DNA of 10,088 nt from Acidimicrobiales bacterium (GCA_016936035.1 JAFGPU010000273.1:1-10088); one strand, 5' to 3'. Shown: positions 1-7,115, numbered from the stretch's first letter. Notes: generated by a model not told the origin, from the letters alone. Numbers and translations are program-made.

Positions 1-3000
1 ACCGCGTCCTTCTGGTGCGACATCGACTTCGACATGTCGATGCCGTGCGCGATGCAGGTGCTGTACGCGATGACCAGCGACGGTCCGGGCCACGCGTCGG
101 CCTCGAGCAGCGCCTTGGTGGTCTGCAGCTCGTTGGCGCCCATCGAGACCTGGGCGACGTACACGTTGCCGTAGGCCCGGGCGATCGCTCCCAGGTCCTT
201 CTTGCCCGTGGCCTTGCCGCCGGCGGCGAACTTCGCGACGGCGCTCCGCGGGGTGGCCTTGGACGCCTGGCCTCCGGTGTTGGAGTACACCTCGGTATCG
301 AGCACCAGGATGTTGACGTTGCGGCCCGACGACAGCACGTGGTCGAGGCCGCCGAACCCGATGTCGTATGCCCAGCCGTCGCCGCCGATCAGCCACACGC
401 TCTGGCGGACGAGGCTGCCGGCGAGCACGGCGAGGTGCTCCGCGTCGACCGCCATGTCGCCACCGACGTCGGCGAGCCGGGACCGCAGCGCCTCGACGAG
501 GTGGCGTTGCTCGGCGATCTGGTCCTCGGTGTCCTGGGGGTTGCCGAGCAGGGCGCCGGTCAGGTCGTCGCCGAGGGTCGGCGCCAGCCGGGCGACGAGG
601 TCGCGGGCCGCGTCGGCCTGGGCGTCGAGCCCCAGCCGCAGGCCGAGGCCGAACTCGGCGTTGTCCTCGAACAGCGAGTTGTTCCACGCCGGGCCTCGGC
701 CCTGGGCGTTCGTCGTCCACGGGGTCGTCGGCAGGTTGGCGCCGTAGATCGACGAGCAACCGGTGGCGTTGGCGACGACCATGCGGTCGCCGAACAGCTG
801 GGTGGCGAGGCGGATGTAGGGCGTCTCGCCGCAGCCGGCGCACGCGCCCGAGAACTCGAACAGCGGTTCGAGCAGCTGCGATCCCTTCACCGAGTCGTGG
901 GCCAGCAGCGACCGGTCCAGGCGGGGGATGGTGAGGAAGTGGTCCCAGCGGCGTCGCTCGACGTCGCGGTGCTCCATGACCGGCTCCATGTTGATGGCCT
1001 TGTGGCCGATCTCGGTCTTGCTCTTCGCCGGGCACACGTCGACGCACACGCCGCAGCCGGTGCAGTCGTCGGGGGCGACCTGGATGGTGAGGCGGTGGTC
1101 GGCCAGCTCGCGGGAGCGGAACGGCTTGCTCGGGAACTCGTCGGGGGCGTCCGGCAGGCTGCCTTCCGGGAACACCTTCATGCGGATCGTCGCGTGGGGG
1201 CACACGATGGCGCACTTGCCGCAGTCGATGCAGATGTCCGGGTCCCAGATGGGGATCTCGCGAGCGATCGAGCGCTTCTCGTAGGCCGCGGTGCCGGTGG
1301 GGAACGTGCCGTCCACCGGCAGGGCGCTGACGGGGAGCAGGTCGCCGTCGCCGGCCATCAGCACCGACGTCACCCGCTTGACGAAGTCGGGGGCGTCGCC
1401 GGGCACGGTCACCGTCATGGTGCGGTCGCCGGCCACGGTGGCGGGCACCTCGACCCGGTGCAGTTCGGCCAGCGCCCGGTCGATGGCGGCGAAGTTGCGC
1501 TCGACGACGGCGCGACCGCGCTTGCCGTAGGTCTGCTCGACGCCGGCCTTGATGTGGGCGATGGCCTCGTCCGCCGGCAGCACCCCGGAGAGCTGGAAGA
1601 AGCACGGCTGCATGATCGTGTTGATGCGGTTGCCCATGCCGACCTCGCCGGCGACGCGGTAGGCGTCGATCACCCACAGGTCGAGGCCCTTGTCGATGAT
1701 CTGCGTCTGCACCTCGCGCGGTAGCTGCGCCCACACCTCGTCGGGGCCGAACGGGCTGTTGAGCAGGAACGTCGCGCCGGGCCGGGCGTGGTCGAGCATC
1801 CGCATCTTCTCGAGCAGGCCGAACTGGTGGCACGCGACCAGGTCGGCGCTCTCGACCAGGTACGTCGACCGGATCGGCTCGGGCCCGAACCGCAGGTGCG
1901 ACACGGTCACCGACCCCGACTTCTTCGAGTCGTAGACGAAGTAGCCCTGGGCGAACAGATCGGTCGACTCGCCGATGATCTTCACCGACGCCTTGTTGGC
2001 GCCCACCGTGCCGTCCGAGCCCAGGCCGAAGAACATGGCCTGCACCTCGCCCTCGGGGCGAGCGGGGGAGAAGTCGGCGTCGATCGGCAGGCTCAGGTGG
2101 GTGACGTCGTCGTAGATGCCGACCGTGACGTGCTTCCGCGGCCGGTCGAGGGCCAGCTCGTCGAAGACCGGCTTGATCATCGACGGCGTCACCTCCTTGG
2201 ACGACAGGCCGTAGCGACCGCCGATCACCCGGGGCGCCCGGGCGAAGGGGGGCTCGTCGGTGTCCATGGCCTCGGCCAGGGCGGCGACGACCGACAGGTA
2301 CAGCGGCTCGCCGACGGCCCCGGGCTCCTTGGTGCGGTCGAGCACGGCGATCGACCGCACGGTGGGCGGGATGGCGGCGACGAGCTCGCGCACAGGGAAC
2401 GGCTGGAACAGCCGCACCCGCACCAGCCCGACGCGCTCGCCCGCTGCGAGCAGGGCGTCGACGGTCTCCTCGGCCGCGCCGGCCGCCGATCCCATCAGCA
2501 CCACCACCCGGTCGGCGTCGGGTGCGCCGTGGTAGTCGACCAGGCCGTAGCGCCGCCCGGTGCGCGCCGCGAGCTCGTCCATGACCTGGGCGACGATGCC
2601 GGGCACCGCGTCGTGGAAGGGGTTGGCGGCCTCCCGGGCCTGGAAGAACACGTCGGGGTTCTGCGCGGTGCCCCGCAGCACCGGCGCCTCGGGGGTCAGG
2701 CCCCGCGAGCGGAACGCGGTGATGTCCTCGTCGCGGACCAGGGCCGCCACGTCGCCGTCGTCGAGCAACGCGATCTTGTCGATCTCGTGCGAGGTGCGGA
2801 ACCCGTCGAAGAAGTGCAGGAACGGCACCCGCGACCGCAGCGTCGCCGCGTGGGCGACCAGCGCGAGGTCGTGCGCCTCCTGCACCGACCCGGCCGCCAG
2901 CATCGCCCACCCCGTGCTGCGGGCGTGCATCACGTCGCTGTGGTCACCGAAGATCGACAGGGCGTGCGTCGCGACGGTGCGGGCGGCCACGTGGATGACC

Positions 3001-3320
3001 GCCGGCGTCAGCTCGCCGGCGATCTTGAACATGTTCGGCACCATCAGCAGCAGGCCCTGCGACGCCGTGAACGTGGTGGCCAGCGCCCCCTTCTGCAGCG
3101 CGCCGTGCAGCGCCCCCGCCGCGCCGGCCTCGGACTGCATCTCGACGACGTCGGGCACCACGCCCCACCGGTTCGGCTGCCCGGCGGCCGCCCAGTCGTC
3201 GCAGTGCTCGCCCATCGGCGACGCCGGCGTGATGGGGTAGAGCGCCACCACCTCGCTCAGCGCGTAGGCGACCCGGGCCGCGGCCTCGTTGCCGTCGATG
3301 CACTTCCAGCGTTGCTCCAT
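1..3320 (-). CDS. nifJ: Pyruvate:ferredoxin (flavodoxin) oxidoreductase, single-chain, C-terminus cut by window edge
   Basis: Thiamine-diphosphate and iron-sulfur enzyme that converts pyruvate and CoA to acetyl-CoA and CO2, passing electrons to ferredoxin or flavodoxin in the cytoplasm; it can also run reductively. About 1,106 residues are visible against roughly 1,170-1,200 for the family, so only the extreme C-terminus is missing. The N-terminal pyrimidine-binding domain has YPITPASPM near residue 29 and an EMQSEAGAAGA stretch. Two ferredoxin-type 4Fe-4S motifs follow: C697, C700, C703, C707 and C753, C756, C759, C763. The proximal cluster ligands C827, C830, C855 and C1089 are all present, as is the thiamine pyrophosphate motif GDG (980-982) to N1014. 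All twelve cluster cysteines are therefore intact and the enzyme should be active. The ATG at 3320 follows a GGAGGT site. The gene lies 82 bp downstream of the alcohol dehydrogenase in the same direction. Related 2-oxoacid substrates cannot be excluded, but the single-chain architecture is that of NifJ. Confidence 0.97.
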   Translation of the reverse strand, partial: MEQRWKCIDGNEAAARVAYALSEVVALYPITPASPMGEHCDDWAAAGQPNRWGVVPDVVEMQSEAGAAGALHGALQKGALATTFTASQGLLLMVPNMFKIAGELTPAVIHVAARTVATHALSIFGDHSDVMHARSTGWAMLAAGSVQEAHDLALVAHAATLRSRVPFLHFFDGFRTSHEIDKIALLDDGDVAALVRDEDITAFRSRGLTPEAPVLRGTAQNPDVFFQAREAANPFHDAVPGIVAQVMDELAARTGRRYGLVDYHGAPDADRVVVLMGSAAGAAEETVDALLAAGERVGLVRVRLFQPFPVRELVAAIPPTVRSIAVLDRTKEPGAVGEPLYLSVVAALAEAMDTDEPPFARAPRVIGGRYGLSSKEVTPSMIKPVFDELALDRPRKHVTVGIYDDVTHLSLPIDADFSPARPEGEVQAMFFGLGSDGTVGANKASVKIIGESTDLFAQGYFVYDSKKSGSVTVSHLRFGPEPIRSTYLVESADLVACHQFGLLEKMRMLDHARPGATFLLNSPFGPDEVWAQLPREVQTQIIDKGLDLWVIDAYRVAGEVGMGNRINTIMQPCFFQLSGVLPADEAIAHIKAGVEQTYGKRGRAVVERNFAAIDRALAELHRVEVPATVAGDRTMTVTVPGDAPDFVKRVTSVLMAGDGDLLPVSALPVDGTFPTGTAAYEKRSIAREIPIWDPDICIDCGKCAIVCPHATIRMKVFPEGSLPDAPDEFPSKPFRSRELADHRLTIQVAPDDCTGCGVCVDVCPAKSKTEIGHKAINMEPVMEHRDVERRRWDHFLTIPRLDRSLLAHDSVKGSQLLEPLFEFSGACAGCGETPYIRLATQLFGDRMVVANATGCSSIYGANLPTTPWTTNAQGRGPAWNNSLFEDNAEFGLGLRLGLDAQADAARDLVARLAPTLGDDLTGALLGNPQDTEDQIAEQRHLVEALRSRLADVGGDMAVDAEHLAVLAGSLVRQSVWLIGGDGWAYDIGFGGLDHVLSSGRNVNILVLDTEVYSNTGGQASKATPRSAVAKFAAGGKATGKKDLGAIARAYGNVYVAQVSMGANELQTTKALLEADAWPGPSLVIAYSTCIAHGIDMSKSMSHQKDA

Positions 3321-3329
3321 CGAGCGCGG

Positions 3330-3335
3330 ACCTCC
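3330..3335 (-). promoter_or_regulatory. Ribosome binding site of nifJ
   Basis: GGAGGT on the minus strand, nine bases before the ATG at 3320. It fixes the nifJ start. The 82-bp gap between the alcohol dehydrogenase stop and this start shows no convincing -35/-10 pair, which fits cotranscription of the two genes but does not prove it. Confidence 0.7.
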
Positions 3336-3402
3336 GATCCTCGGGCGACCTTCTCCTGCTGACGATGCGTACCCGGTCTGCGGGGCGGACGCGCCCGTCG
3401 AT

Positions 3403-4446
3403 TCAGCTACGGGCCAGCACCACCTTGAGGGCCCCGGTCTCGGCGGGCCGTGCGAACACGTCGTAGGCCTCCATGAAGTCGTCGAGACCGAAGCGGTGGG
3501 TGACGAAGCGCTCGGCCTCGACCTGGTGGTTGGCGGCCAGCTTCAGCAGCGTCGGGGTCGAGTACGTGTCGACCAGGCCCGTGGTGATGGTGACGTTGCG
3601 GATCCACAGCTCCTCGAGGTGCAGGTCGACCGGCTCGCCGTGCACGCCGATGTTGGCGACCCGCCCGCCGGGCCGGATGAGCTTGGTCGCCAGATCGAAC
3701 GTCGCCGGCACGCCGACGGCCTCCATCGCCACGTCGGCGCCCAGCCCGTCGGTGAGGCCGGCGACGACCTCGAGGGGGTCCTCGCTGCCGTTGTTCACCG
3801 TGATGTCGGCGCCGAACTGCTTGGCCGCCTCCAAGCGGCTGTCGGCCAGGTCGATGGCGACGACGTGGGCGGGGCTGAACAGGCGCGCGCTCATGATCGA
3901 CGACAGGCCGATGGGGCCGGCGCCGACCACCGCCACCACGTCACCCGGGCTCACCGCGCCGTTGAGCACCCCCACCTCGTAGCCGGTGGGCAGGATGTCG
4001 GCCAGCATGATCAGCTGCTCGTCCGTCACGCCGTCCGGGGCGGGGTGCGTCGACGTGTCGGCGAACGGCACGCGCACGTACTCGGCCTGGGTGCCGTCGA
4101 TCTTGTGGCCCAGGATCCAGCCACCGCCGTTGATGCACTGGCCGTAGCTGCCCTCGCGGCAGTACCGGCACGCCCCGCACGCCGTGATGCACGACACCAG
4201 CACCCGGTCGCCGACGTGCACGTTCTTGACTGCGCTGCCCACCTCCTCGACGGTGCCGACGGCCTCGTGGCCGAGGATGCGACCGTCGGTGACGGCGGGG
4301 ACGTCACCCTTGAGGATGTGCAGGTCGGTGCCGCAGATCGTCGCCGTGTCGACTCGGACGAGCGCGTCCGTGTCGTCTTGCAGCGTGGGCTTCGGCACCT
4401 CCTCCCACGACTTCTCGCCGGGACCGTGGTACACGAGCGCATGCAT
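3403..4446 (-). CDS. Zinc-dependent alcohol dehydrogenase (medium-chain family)
   Basis: Cytoplasmic NAD(P)-dependent oxidoreductase of 347 residues, the normal length for the zinc-dependent medium-chain family that includes secondary-alcohol and threonine dehydrogenases. The catalytic zinc site is visible as C38 (in TICGTDLHI) and H60-E61 (GHE). The structural zinc site has C90, C93, C96 and C104. The Rossmann loop VVGAGPIG lies at 173-180, and D199 ends the second strand, which favours NAD over NADP. The C-terminal part keeps the family stretch around LWIRNVTITTGLVDT. The start was set at the ATG behind a near-perfect Shine-Dalgarno; an open frame continues upstream but is antisense to the next gene. 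It precedes nifJ in the same direction, so a role in interconverting alcohols with products of pyruvate metabolism is possible. The substrate (ethanol, secondary alcohol, butanediol, formaldehyde adduct) cannot be read from the sequence. Confidence 0.93.
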   Translation of the reverse strand: MHALVYHGPGEKSWEEVPKPTLQDDTDALVRVDTATICGTDLHILKGDVPAVTDGRILGHEAVGTVEEVGSAVKNVHVGDRVLVSCITACGACRYCREGSYGQCINGGGWILGHKIDGTQAEYVRVPFADTSTHPAPDGVTDEQLIMLADILPTGYEVGVLNGAVSPGDVVAVVGAGPIGLSSIMSARLFSPAHVVAIDLADSRLEAAKQFGADITVNNGSEDPLEVVAGLTDGLGADVAMEAVGVPATFDLATKLIRPGGRVANIGVHGEPVDLHLEELWIRNVTITTGLVDTYSTPTLLKLAANHQVEAERFVTHRFGLDDFMEAYDVFARPAETGALKVVLARS

Positions 4447-4451
4447 GGGGG

Positions 4452-4458
4452 ACCTCCT
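4452..4458 (-). promoter_or_regulatory. Ribosome binding site of the alcohol dehydrogenase
   Basis: AGGAGGT on the minus strand, five bases before the ATG at 4446. It is the strongest Shine-Dalgarno in the window and decides this start against the open frame that continues upstream to about 5271. Confidence 0.75.
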
Positions 4459-4482
4459 GGGCCGAAACCCTCGACATCGTCG

Positions 4483-4512
4483 ACGGTACGACCCGGGGCT
4501 GGAGCTGACCAG
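4483..4512 (-). promoter_or_regulatory. Candidate promoter of alcohol dehydrogenase (and nifJ)
   Basis: On the minus strand CTGGTC (4507-4512) and TACCGT (4483-4488) are 18 bases apart, resembling a housekeeping actinobacterial -35/-10 pair with a TAnnnT -10. The transcript would begin near 4476 and carry about 30 bases of leader with the strong ribosome binding site. A short dyad, TCGAC-ATC-GTCGA (4471-4483), overlaps the predicted transcription start and could be an operator or chance. Inferred from pattern only. Confidence 0.3.
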
Positions 4513-4528
4513 GGGCCAACGACACCTT

Positions 4529-4551
4529 CCCCGTGCGGCGCGCCGCCGGGG
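4529..4551 (-). terminator. GC hairpin downstream of the S51-like gene, possible terminator
   Basis: Lying 58 bases beyond the S51-like stop codon, CCCCG and CGGGG arms enclose the 12-bp palindrome GCGGCGCGCCGC (4535-4546), with one bulged base. There is no U-tract, so it is at best a GC-type actinobacterial terminator. GC-rich palindromes are common by chance in this base composition. Confidence 0.25.
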
Positions 4552-4609
4552 TGGATGCGCCGGACGGGCCGAGCGTGACCGTCCCTCGGCGCTCCGCCGC
4601 CGGCCGACG

Positions 4610-5275
4610 TCAGGTCGGCAGCGCCTCCAGGTCGGCCTGGTGCCCGTCGAGCCACACGCTGACGCTGCCGGCCCCGGCCGTCCGCCAGGTGCCGTCGGTG
4701 CCGCGGATGAGGGCCGTGCGCTCGTCGACCTCGACCAGCGGCACCCCGGGTGGCGTGAGCTGCAGGGTGCGGTGCAGCTTGTCCTCGGACCACGTGTCGG
4801 CCCGGGGGACGACGGCGAGCTGCTGCAGCAGGCCCAGCCCGACGGTGAAGGCCCCGCCCCGGGGGTCGACGGCAGGGTCGCACAACACCATGGCCCCGGC
4901 GCCCGAGGCGGCCAGCACCGCCCCGCCCCGCCAGGCCGCGACCACGGCGTCCCACAGGGGGGTCTGCATGAGGACCGAGCGCAGGTGCATCGGCGAGCCG
5001 TCGGACAGGTACACGAACCGGGCCGCGCGCACGACGGCTGCGGCGGCCTCGTCGTGGGCGCCGGCGCGGTCGACGGCCCGGACCGGCCGCACGGTGGCTC
5101 CCGCGCCCTCGAACCAGCGGGTCGCCCGCTCGACGGCCAGGTCGGGGTGCTCGTAGGCGGCGGCCGTCGGCAGCACCACCACCTCGCTGCCGCCGCTGGC
5201 GGCCAGCAGCTCGGTGTCGAAGTCGCAGCCGTCGCGCCACTCGCCACCGCCGACGAGAGCCAGGGGTCCACTCAT
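4610..5275 (-). CDS. Peptidase S51 / cyanophycinase-like protein (type 1 glutamine amidotransferase-like fold), probably lacking the catalytic serine
   Basis: A 221-residue protein with the look of the small S51-like proteins of actinobacteria: N-terminal LALVGGGEW (5-13), then VVVLPTAAA (32-40), a YLSDGSPMHLRSVL stretch (89-102) and the elbow region LAASGAGAMVL (121-131), followed by DPRGGAFTVGLGLL. Active S51 enzymes such as cyanophycinase and peptidase E are serine hydrolases with the nucleophile in a G-x-S-A-G-A elbow. Here that place is glycine (G125, in SGAGA), with a serine one residue earlier (S124), so ordinary serine hydrolase activity is doubtful. No signal peptide is seen. The ATG at 5275 is preceded at seven bases by TACGGT and has no clear Shine-Dalgarno. 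A longer frame runs upstream but is antisense to the next gene. The biological role is unknown; it reads in the direction of the alcohol dehydrogenase, 163 bp away. Confidence 0.85.
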   Translation of the reverse strand: MSGPLALVGGGEWRDGCDFDTELLAASGGSEVVVLPTAAAYEHPDLAVERATRWFEGAGATVRPVRAVDRAGAHDEAAAAVVRAARFVYLSDGSPMHLRSVLMQTPLWDAVVAAWRGGAVLAASGAGAMVLCDPAVDPRGGAFTVGLGLLQQLAVVPRADTWSEDKLHRTLQLTPPGVPLVEVDERTALIRGTDGTWRTAGAGSVSVWLDGHQADLEALPT

Positions 5276-5282
5276 CCCGCCG

Positions 5283-5288
5283 ACCGTA
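5283..5288 (-). promoter_or_regulatory. Candidate -10 box for a leaderless S51-like transcript
   Basis: TACGGT on the minus strand ends seven bases before the ATG at 5275. With no Shine-Dalgarno between them, the spacing fits a leaderless mRNA starting at or beside the ATG. No good -35 is visible 17-18 bases upstream. Confidence 0.3.
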
Positions 5289-5377
5289 GCGACCACGAGA
5301 GCCGGCGGCAGCGATCGCCCGGACCCCGGCTCGCCGGCCTCCGCCTCGTCGCGCCGTCTCGTCGAGGCCCGGTCGCT

Positions 5378-5407
5378 TTGGCCGCTCGGAATTACCGTCA
5401 GTAGCCT
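5378..5407 (+). promoter_or_regulatory. Candidate promoter for a leaderless hydroxyacyl-CoA dehydrogenase transcript
   Basis: TTGGCC (5378-5383) and TAGCCT (5402-5407) are 18 bases apart, and the ATG starts six bases after the -10. No Shine-Dalgarno precedes the ATG. This fits a sigma-A-type promoter whose transcript begins at the start codon. It lies in the 138-bp divergent region shared with the S51-like gene. Confidence 0.4.
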
Positions 5408-5413
5408 CCTGCG

Positions 5414-6271
5414 ATGGCTATCGAACGTCTGGGCATCGTCGGATCGGGGATCATGGGGTCCGGCATCGCGGAGGTGGCCGCGAAGGCCGGCATCACCGTC
5501 GTGCTGCGGTCGCGCAAGCAGGAGTCGGCCGACGCCATGGTCGCCGCACTCGGAAAGTCGCTGGCCAAGCAGGTCAGCCGGGGCAAGCTCGACCAGGCCG
5601 ACGCCGACGCGGTGGCCGGGAGGGTCAGCGCCACGGCCGACCTCGACGCGCTGGCCGACTGCGACCTCGTGGTCGAGTCCGTGGTCGAGGACCTCGACGT
5701 CAAGAAGCAGCTGTTCGTCGAGCTCGACCGCATCGTCAAGGACGGGGGCATCCTCGCCACCAACACCTCGACGCTCCCCGTCGTCGAGATGGCGGTCGAG
5801 ACCGGTCGCCCCGAGCGCGTGTGCGGCATCCACTTCTTCAACCCGGCGCCGGCGATGAGCCTGGTCGAGGTCATCCGCACGCTGGTGTCGAGCGACGAGA
5901 CCGTCGCCGAGGCCGTCGCGTTCGCCGAGGCCTGCGGCAAGAGCCCGGTCGTGGTCGAGGACCGCGCCGGCTTCATCGTCAACGCGCTGCTGTTCCCCTA
6001 TCTCAACAACGCGGTGCGCATGCTCGAGAACCGCACGGCCACCCGCGAGGACATCGACGCCGCGATGATGGGCGGCTGCAACTTCCCGATGGGGCCGCTG
6101 GCGCTGCTCGACCTCGTCGGGCTCGACACGTCGCTCGCCATCCTCGACGCGCTCTACACCGAGTTCCACGACCCGAACTACTCGGCTGTGCCGCTGCTGC
6201 GCCGCATGGTCGCCGCGGGTCACCTGGGTCGGAAGTCGGGCCGGGGCTTCTACGACTACGCCAAGAAGTAG
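5414..6271 (+). CDS. fadB2: 3-hydroxybutyryl-CoA / 3-hydroxyacyl-CoA dehydrogenase, FadB2-type
   Basis: Cytoplasmic oxidoreductase of 285 residues, the usual length for the monofunctional family, interconverting (S)-3-hydroxybutyryl-CoA (or a longer 3-hydroxyacyl-CoA) and the 3-oxo compound. The Rossmann loop is GSGIMGSGIA (10-19). The catalytic set sits at the classic positions: S119 in NTST, H140 in HFFNP, E152 and N190 in FIVNALL. The C-terminal dimer domain carries NFPMGPLALLDLVGLD and ends in GRKSGRGFYDY. Unusually, the strand after the coenzyme loop ends LRSRK (31-35) where NAD-dependent relatives have Asp or Glu, which points to NADP(H) use. That would suit a biosynthetic, acetoacetyl-CoA-reducing role. 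The start is the ATG six bases after a TAGCCT box, with no Shine-Dalgarno. The symbol is by resemblance to mycobacterial FadB2; hbd- or paaH-type names would fit equally. The ecm gene downstream handles a C5 acyl-CoA derived from crotonyl-CoA, so a metabolic link is possible. Confidence 0.93.
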   Translation: MAIERLGIVGSGIMGSGIAEVAAKAGITVVLRSRKQESADAMVAALGKSLAKQVSRGKLDQADADAVAGRVSATADLDALADCDLVVESVVEDLDVKKQLFVELDRIVKDGGILATNTSTLPVVEMAVETGRPERVCGIHFFNPAPAMSLVEVIRTLVSSDETVAEAVAFAEACGKSPVVVEDRAGFIVNALLFPYLNNAVRMLENRTATREDIDAAMMGGCNFPMGPLALLDLVGLDTSLAILDALYTEFHDPNYSAVPLLRRMVAAGHLGRKSGRGFYDYAKK

Positions 6272-6303
6272 CCCGTCGCCGGGCCGGCGGCCCGCTTCCC
6301 GGT

Positions 6304-6335
6304 GCGGGATCGGTCGCCCGATCGACCGATCCCGC
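6304..6335. terminator. Perfect 13-bp inverted repeat with 6-base loop: terminator or operator
   Basis: The arm GCGGGATCGGTCG (6304-6316) is repeated in exact reverse complement at 6323-6335, with loop CCCGAT. It starts 33 bases after the hydroxyacyl-CoA dehydrogenase stop and ends 33 bases before the next start. A smaller hairpin, CGGGCC-GGC-GGCCCG (6280-6294), lies just before it. A tandem hairpin after a stop codon suggests termination, but no U-tract follows. The dyad also lies where an operator or activator site for the next gene would be. Thirteen perfect pairs are hard to explain by base composition alone. Confidence 0.45.
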
Positions 6336-6355
6336 GGGAAGTCACCGTCGACCGG

Positions 6356-6361
6356 CAGAAT
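6356..6361 (+). promoter_or_regulatory. Candidate -10 box of the unrecognised gene at 6368
   Basis: CAGAAT ends six bases before the GTG at 6368, the same spacing as TAGCCT to the dehydrogenase ATG. No Shine-Dalgarno is present. It supports GTG 6368 as the start and a leaderless transcript. No good -35 is visible. Confidence 0.25.
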
Positions 6362-6367
6362 CGGGGT

Positions 6368-7096
6368 GTGCCGACCGGTCACCCCACCCCGCCTGCCTCG
6401 TCCGAGCTCGACGACGACCTCGCCGACGAGACCGCCGACGAGGCCGCCCGCCGGCGCGAGCAGATCGCCGCGTTGGCGGCCTCGGCCCGCGAGGCGGGGC
6501 GGCGGGCGGTGGTCACCGGTCGCTGGCTCGCCGACACCGTGGTCGACATCGCCCCCCGCCTGCCCGTGCGCGACGTCGATGCGTTGACGGCCCACCACGA
6601 TGGCCTGGTGGGCGACGACCTGGCCCGGTCGGTCGTCCGGGCGGCAGGGCGCGTCTCCGGCGGCTTCGGGGCCGCGACGGGAGGCGTCATCACGGCGCAG
6701 CAGATGTCGGTCGCCGGGCTGCTCCTCGTGCCCTTCGAGCTCGCAGCGGTCACCGCCCTGGTCGTCACCACCGAGATCAAGCTGGTCGCCGAGCTCCACC
6801 ACGTGGCCGACCGCCCGCTGCCCGGCGGGCGGCGCCAGCGGGCCGAGGGCGCGATCATGTCGTGGATGTCGGGCCGGGCGGCCCCGGCCAACGAGGTGGT
6901 GGCGACGGTGCGCGGCGACGTGCTGGGCGGCGCGGGCCGGCAGCAGCTGCGTGACACGGTCCGGGCGCGCTTCGTCCGCAACCTCTCGGCGCTCGGGCCG
7001 CTGCTCACGGGCGCGGTCGCTGCCGGTTACCTCAACCGTCGCGCCACGCTCGACGTCGGCACGCGCGTCGCCCGCGACCTGGGCCTGCGCCCCTGA
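6368..7096 (+). CDS. Unrecognised protein with hydrophobic segments, possibly EcsC-like
   Basis: A 242-residue protein I cannot assign with confidence. The N-terminus is acidic and charged (about 12-32, rich in Asp, Glu and Ala) and runs into a probable helix to about 60. A long hydrophobic stretch at about 105-137 contains AGLLLVPFELAAVTALVV and could be one or two membrane-associated helices, ending in TEIKLVAELHHVA. A second weakly hydrophobic stretch at 207-220 leads to a C-terminal YLNRRATLDVGTRVARDL. The order of a TEI-L-AEL segment and a terminal G..N..AT...G....AR pattern recalls the EcsC family, but this is an impression, not a domain call. There is no signal peptide. GTG 6368 was chosen because a -10-like box lies six bases upstream; an in-frame GTG at 6302 would add 22 residues encoded across the perfect inverted repeat. 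Coding is supported by strong third-position GC bias and an intact frame between two certain genes. Confidence 0.75.
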   Translation: MPTGHPTPPASSELDDDLADETADEAARRREQIAALAASAREAGRRAVVTGRWLADTVVDIAPRLPVRDVDALTAHHDGLVGDDLARSVVRAAGRVSGGFGAATGGVITAQQMSVAGLLLVPFELAAVTALVVTTEIKLVAELHHVADRPLPGGRRQRAEGAIMSWMSGRAAPANEVVATVRGDVLGGAGRQQLRDTVRARFVRNLSALGPLLTGAVAAGYLNRRATLDVGTRVARDLGLRP

Positions 7097-7099
7097 CCG

Positions 7100-7115
7100 G
7101 CGGGCGGCGTCCCGC
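7100..7115 (+). terminator. Small hairpin after the unrecognised gene, weak terminator candidate
   Basis: GCGGG-CGGCGT-CCCGC begins three bases after the stop at 7096. The stem is only five pairs plus a possible G-U, with no U-tract. The rest of the 161-bp gap up to aat shows only GC-rich sequence and the -10-like box before aat. Confidence 0.2.

Noticed and set aside
15..3362. Two long plus-strand open frames (569 and 524 codons) opposite nifJ
   Set aside because: They are antisense to a certain nifJ, show low-complexity Arg/Gly/Asp/Val/His-rich translations with no family resemblance, and are typical shadows in high-GC DNA.
5299..5332. Inverted repeat GAGCCGG / CCGGCTC with a 20-base spacer in the divergent region
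   Set aside because: Seven-base GC-rich arms with a long spacer are expected by chance in such GC-rich DNA, and the position does not match either candidate promoter well.
6302..6367. In-frame GTG at 6302 as an earlier start for the unrecognised gene
   Set aside because: The extra 22 residues would be encoded by the perfect inverted repeat and are Arg/Pro/Asp-rich without resemblance to the rest, and no ribosome binding site precedes the GTG. GTG 6368 has a well-placed -10-like box. Not excluded with certainty.
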